The translations under genes and the position numbers were made by a program. Shown in pieces: positions 60,507-64,000 of a DNA stretch of 64,000 nucleotides. This DNA is from Flagellimonas pelagia. Its GTDB lineage: Bacteria > Bacteroidota > Bacteroidia > Flavobacteriales > Flavobacteriaceae. Every line of letters begins with the position of its first letter. The first letter of the stretch is position 1. The notes under the pieces are model-generated. The model saw only the letters and a program-made list of their open reading frames with translations, searched no databases and was not told where the DNA came from. The stretch spans positions 1-64,000 of the forward strand of contig NZ_QXFI01000036.1 in NCBI RefSeq assembly GCF_003584135.1. Direction: 5' to 3'.

Positions 60507-60509
60507 CAT

Positions 60510-61160
60510 TTATATCTTACCCAATTTTTCGAGCACGAACAAAATGATGATGGGTATCGCCAATAAAACCACAATCAACGTATCCGTCACCAATAATTCC
60601 GGTTTGAATAATAATGTGGTGGCGAATCCGCCAATGGCCCCGCCAAAGTGAGCTGTATGTCCAATATTTCCCAATCGGCTTTTCATTCCGTAAATGGAAT
60701 AGAGCAAATACGCAATTCCCAAAACATAGGCAGGTAAGGGAATCGGAATGAACATGATTCCCAATTGCATATCCGGATTCAGCAAAATAGCAGCATACAA
60801 AATCCCCGTAACCGCACCACTGGCCCCAACGGCACTGTAATAGGGTTCGTCTTTATGGAAGAAAAGTGCCAAAAGGCTACCTCCTATCAAGCTTACAAAA
60901 TAGATAATCAAGAATTTTCCCGGACCAAACCAACTGATGACGACATCAGCAAAAAAGTACAGGGTGAACATATTGAAAAACAGGTGGGAAATGTCCACGT
61001 GCAAAAAACCCGAAGTGACCATGCGTTCCTTTTGTCCGGCTTGTATTCCATTGATGAGGAACTTGTATCTGTCAAAAAATCCCGAATCACTGAATCCTCT
61101 GAGGGACACGAGTACGTTGGCTGCCATGATGGCGATAGTGGCTATGTGCAAATTGACCAT
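60510..61160 (-). CDS. Rhomboid family intramembrane serine protease
   Basis: 216 residues and about six membrane helices. Helix 2 contains HLFFNMFTLYFFADVV (Asn-x-Phe, oxyanion side), the catalytic Ser lies in GASGAVTGILYA and the His in HTAHFGGAIGGF. It cleaves membrane proteins within or near the bilayer; targets unknown. Divergent from the acyltransferase gene with a 50-bp gap. Confidence 0.94.
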   Translation of the reverse strand: MVNLHIATIAIMAANVLVSLRGFSDSGFFDRYKFLINGIQAGQKERMVTSGFLHVDISHLFFNMFTLYFFADVVISWFGPGKFLIIYFVSLIGGSLLALFFHKDEPYYSAVGASGAVTGILYAAILLNPDMQLGIMFIPIPLPAYVLGIAYLLYSIYGMKSRLGNIGHTAHFGGAIGGFATTLLFKPELLVTDTLIVVLLAIPIIILFVLEKLGKI

Positions 61161-61186
61161 TGCGTAAGTTTGGTTTCAAATATAGC

Positions 61187-61194
61187 TATATTTG
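61187..61194 (+). promoter_or_regulatory. -7 box of the acyltransferase gene
   Basis: TATATTTG matches TAnnTTTG exactly, with TTG at 61160-61162, a spacer of 24 bp. The start at 61211 is 16 bp downstream. Confidence 0.55.
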
Positions 61195-61210
61195 CACACA
61201 AGAAAAGTGC

Positions 61211-62128
61211 ATGCAACTGCTAGTTTATATCCTTGTTTATCCCCTGCTCTGGTTGGTGTCCCGACTTCCGTTCAAAGTCATCTATTTTTTGTCGGACGGC
61301 ATCTATGTATTGCTGTACCGTGTGGTAGGGTATCGTAAAAAAGTGGTCCGCAATAACTTGGCCCTTGTTTTTCCGAATAAATCAGAAGACGAAAGACTAG
61401 CCATTGAGAAAAAATTCTATCGCCATATGTGCGATATGTTCATGGAAATGATCAAGACCATGGGTATTTCCGAAAAAGAGCTTCAAAAAAGGTTCACCTT
61501 TACCAATCTTGAAGTTTTACATCAACTGGAAGCACAGAACAAAAGTATCATGCTCATGTTTCCACACTATGCCAGTTGGGAATGGGCCATTGCCTTGGAC
61601 AGACATATAAAATCCAAAGGGTATGGCATCTATCAGAAAATAGGAAACAAGTATTTTGATAAACTGATTCGGGATATTCGGCAAAAGTATGGTACCACCT
61701 TGATCACCACCAAGGAAACCCGAGAACTGGTGGCCAAAAACAAAAAGGACGGCATTTTAAGCATGTACGGTATCTTGAGTGACCAGTCTCCCATGGTTAA
61801 AAAAGCATTGTTGTGGACGCCGTTCATGGGCATCAATGTGCCTGCACACACGGGAGCCGAAATGCTCTGTAGAAAATTGGACCTTCCTGCAGTATACCTG
61901 AAGGTATCGAAGTTGAAAAGGGGGCATTACCAAGGTACTTTTTCTGTTTTGACAGAACATCCCAAGGAATTGGAGGAATTTGACCTTACCAAGGCCTTCC
62001 TGAAAAAAGTAGAAGAATCCATCCAAGAAGCACCAGAGTATTATTTCTGGACACACAAACGCTGGAAACATAAGGACAAGGCCCCAAGAGTATTCAATAG
62101 TAACATGATTGAGCGATTAGCGGACTGA
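61211..62128 (+). CDS. Lysophospholipid/lipid A acyltransferase (LpxL/HtrB-like)
   Basis: 305 residues from ATG 61211; the longer form from 61160 would overlap the promoter box. One N-terminal membrane helix, then the LpxL family pattern: RKKVVRNNLALVFPNKSEDERLAIEKKFYRHM, the active-site PHYASWEWA (His-x4-Glu), LSMYGILSDQSP and the end YYFWTHKRWKHK. It adds a secondary acyl chain to lipid A, or to a surface aminolipid as in some Bacteroidota homologues. Confidence 0.92.
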   Translation: MQLLVYILVYPLLWLVSRLPFKVIYFLSDGIYVLLYRVVGYRKKVVRNNLALVFPNKSEDERLAIEKKFYRHMCDMFMEMIKTMGISEKELQKRFTFTNLEVLHQLEAQNKSIMLMFPHYASWEWAIALDRHIKSKGYGIYQKIGNKYFDKLIRDIRQKYGTTLITTKETRELVAKNKKDGILSMYGILSDQSPMVKKALLWTPFMGINVPAHTGAEMLCRKLDLPAVYLKVSKLKRGHYQGTFSVLTEHPKELEEFDLTKAFLKKVEESIQEAPEYYFWTHKRWKHKDKAPRVFNSNMIERLAD

Positions 62129-62206
62129 TGTGCCAATTCTTTCCTAAACAAAGTGGTTTCGTTCCAAAGACTTTTATAATATTGATGCTTATCAATCCAT
62201 GAAGTC

Positions 62207-62737
62207 ATGAAACACTCCTTAGTATTGCTGTTTTTCTTTTGTCTTAGTATTTGCCCTGCACAGGAAGGTCCCATAATAGTCTCAGATAAAGTTTTGGAAT
62301 CCATCAAAAACGATGTTTGGATCCCGTTCATGGAGGCATACGATCAACTGGATTCCCAAAAAATCAAATCCATTCACACCAAGGATATTGTTCGGCATAT
62401 GGTTGATCAAAATAAGATTCAAACAGGGGAAGATTACCTTGAAAGTTTCGGCGGTTTTTTAGCATCTGTAAAAGATCAGGGCAATAAATTGGGAATCGCC
62501 TTTGTCATTCTGAACACCGCTATCAACGAAACGGAAGATGTTGCCATCCAATCAGGTTATTACCAGTTGAGTTCCCAAAATAAAGGTGACACATCACTCA
62601 TCATACGGGGATATGGCCATTTTAATGTCGGCTTACGAAAAAAAAACGGCATGTGGAAAATCTGGATGGATTCCGACAAACACACCGATATTTCCGAAGA
62701 TGATTTCATCAAGTGCGAAATCATTTATAAGCTTTAA
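62207..62737 (+). CDS. Secreted SnoaL/DUF4440-like protein
   Basis: 176 residues with signal peptide MKHSLVLLFFFCLSICPAQ. The body (WIPFMEAYDQLDSQKIKSIHTKDIVRHM, YLESFGGFLASV, HFNVGLRKKNGMWKIWMDSDKH) has the NTF2-like arrangement. No enzyme activity can be named. Its TAA overlaps the TAA of the convergent glmM gene by 4 bp. Confidence 0.82.
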   Translation: MKHSLVLLFFFCLSICPAQEGPIIVSDKVLESIKNDVWIPFMEAYDQLDSQKIKSIHTKDIVRHMVDQNKIQTGEDYLESFGGFLASVKDQGNKLGIAFVILNTAINETEDVAIQSGYYQLSSQNKGDTSLIIRGYGHFNVGLRKKNGMWKIWMDSDKHTDISEDDFIKCEIIYKL

Positions 62738-64000
62738 ACCAATCCTGCCACCTCCTTGATTTCCAAAATAATACGATCCGCAAGGGCATCGGCCTCCTTT
62801 TGGGATTTTGCCTCTGTATAGATTCGGATAATGGGTTCCGTATTGGATTTTCTCAAATGCACCCAATTTTCAGGAAAGTCGATTTTTACCCCATCAATGG
62901 TTGAAACCTCTTCATCTTTGTATTTATGGTGCATGGCTTCGAGCAATGCATCCACATCCAACCCTGGGGTGAGTTCAATTTTCTTTTTACTCATGAAATA
63001 GCTTGGATAGCTAGCCCTAAGTTCCGCAACGGTCCCCCCCCTTTCGGACATCAACATCAAAAACAAGGCAGTGCCCACCAAAGCATCCCGGCCATAATGG
63101 CTTTCAGGATAAATGATTCCACCATTGCCCTCGCCACCGATGATGGCATTGTTGGCCTTCATTTTGGTCACCACATTGACTTCTCCTACAGCTGCGGCTT
63201 CATACGTTCCTCCATGTTTTTGGGTAATATCCCTTAGGGCCCTGGATGATGATAAATTGGAAACGGTGTTCCCTTTGGTCTTGCCTAAAACATAATCGGC
63301 ACAGGCCACCAACGTATATTCCTCCCCGAACATTTCCCCATCATTGCTGATAAAAGCCAATCGGTCTACATCGGGATCGACGACGATTCCAAAATCGGCT
63401 TGCTCCTCTACCACTTTTTTACAGATATCCCCCAAATGTTCTTTCAACGGTTCTGGGTTATGTGGAAAATGTCCGTTGGGCTCACAATACAATTTCACTA
63501 CTTCCACACCCAGTTCCTGAAGCAATTTCGGGATGGCAATGCCACCTGTGGAATTCACCCCATCCACAACTACCTTAAAACCAGCTTTTTTTATGGTTTC
63601 AGCGTCTACCAAGGGTAACTCTAACACTTCATCAATATGGATATCAATATAAGAGTCATTCTTGATAATTTCTCCCAAATCATCCACTTCGGCAAACTCA
63701 AAATCCTCTTTTTCAGCCAATTCCAAAATTTTGGCACCTTGTTCGGCATCCAAGAACTCGCCGCGCTCGTTCAACAGCTTCAGGGCGTTCCATTGTTTGG
63801 GGTTATGACTGGCCGTTAAAATGATACCCCCATCCGCTTTTTCCAAAGGAACGGCAATTTCAACGGTCGGGGTGGTGGACAATCCCAAATCAATGACATC
63901 TACACCCAATCCAACCAAGGTGGAAACCACCAAGTTTTGGATCATTTCACCTGAAAGTCGGGCGTCCCTTCCAATGACGACCCTCAATTTCTCTTTTTTG
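62734..64000 (-). CDS. glmM: Phosphoglucosamine mutase, partial (5' end beyond right edge)
   Basis: The frame is open to the right edge (KKEKLRVVIGRDARLSGEM), leaving the first 35-45 residues outside. Motifs: phosphoserine loop GIILTASHNPKQWNALK, metal-binding DPDVDRLAFI, sugar loop GEGNGGIIYPESHYGRDALVG, phosphate-binding RKSNTEPIIRIYTEAK. It interconverts glucosamine-6-phosphate and glucosamine-1-phosphate for peptidoglycan and LPS; the bacteroidete GlmM/phosphomannomutase branch is hard to split by eye. No sign of damage. Confidence 0.93.
   Translation of the reverse strand, partial: KKEKLRVVIGRDARLSGEMIQNLVVSTLVGLGVDVIDLGLSTTPTVEIAVPLEKADGGIILTASHNPKQWNALKLLNERGEFLDAEQGAKILELAEKEDFEFAEVDDLGEIIKNDSYIDIHIDEVLELPLVDAETIKKAGFKVVVDGVNSTGGIAIPKLLQELGVEVVKLYCEPNGHFPHNPEPLKEHLGDICKKVVEEQADFGIVVDPDVDRLAFISNDGEMFGEEYTLVACADYVLGKTKGNTVSNLSSSRALRDITQKHGGTYEAAAVGEVNVVTKMKANNAIIGGEGNGGIIYPESHYGRDALVGTALFLMLMSERGGTVAELRASYPSYFMSKKKIELTPGLDVDALLEAMHHKYKDEEVSTIDGVKIDFPENWVHLRKSNTEPIIRIYTEAKSQKEADALADRIILEIKEVAGLV

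Overview
The window comes from a chromosome of the phylum Bacteroidota, most likely a marine Flavobacteriaceae of the Muricauda/Allomuricauda/Flagellimonas type. Reasons: Bacteroidota-only or Bacteroidota-enriched families (DUF4251, DUF4369-TlpA, SusC-like plug sequence, TPR-HTH regulators with a periplasmic sensor, one-chain E1 alpha/beta 2-oxoacid dehydrogenase, MutS2 lacking Smr), many lipoproteins with an SC lipobox, start regions without Shine-Dalgarno sequences, and promoter boxes of the TAnnTTTG type. The genus is inferred from general resemblance, not from a marker gene. No rRNA, tRNA, CRISPR array, prophage or classical IS element was seen.

Layout. 1-3.4 kb: the 5' part of a large secreted adhesin (receptor-L-like repeats, Ca-binding Asp-rich repeats, 78-residue tandem repeats) that runs off the left edge, then an AT-rich orphan gene. 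3.4-14 kb: exported hydrolases and metal proteins (YkgJ-type cysteine cluster protein, M13 peptidase, Tat-exported PLP enzyme, M28 glutamate-carboxypeptidase-like peptidase, class C beta-lactamase-like hydrolase). 14-16.6 kb: an AT-rich islet (RadC-like JAB protein, coiled-coil membrane protein, DUF2158). 16.6-19.7 kb: AraC regulator with DUF302, DUF1348, YHS and AhpD-like genes. 19.7-25.3 kb: lipoproteins, a DMT exporter, OmpA. 25.3-34.7 kb: core metabolism and DNA repair (2-oxoacid dehydrogenase E1, 2OG oxygenase, SUI1, nucleoside phosphorylase, ung, mutS2). 34.9-40.6 kb: Gfo/Idh/MocA oxidoreductase, a repeat-rich spacer, a lipoprotein of the cholesterol-dependent-cytolysin-like fold, and a divergent TPR-HTH regulator with phased heptamers between them. 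40.6-46.5 kb: AraC and HxlR regulators with acetyltransferase, cupin, Tat-linked alcohol dehydrogenase and SDR genes. 46.6-48.7 kb: a MuiA/DUF4139 protein carrying an inserted SusC-type CarboxypepD_reg plus plug segment. 48.7-49.2 kb: a GIY-YIG nuclease gene closely bracketed by inverted repeats. 49.2-54.7 kb: QEGLA metallopeptidase, N-formylglutamate amidohydrolase-like, ATP-grasp and dicarboxylate symporter genes in one operon, then aroC. 54.8-64 kb: envelope and housekeeping genes (LpxH-like phosphoesterase, FAD/FeS oxidase, TlpA-like lipoprotein, rhomboid, LpxL-like acyltransferase, glmM running off the right edge).

Best candidates for undescribed biology: (1) the CDC-like pore-forming lipoprotein with its own regulator and helically phased TGGACAA sites; (2) the 404-bp GIY-YIG element with inverted-repeat ends and its 113-bp gene-less relative at 18.0 kb; (3) the MuiA/SusC-plug chimera; (4) the ATP-grasp/amidohydrolase/QEGLA-peptidase operon, which looks like a ligation-and-removal system for an amino-acid or peptide conjugate. 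All functional statements are from sequence reading only; no database search was run.
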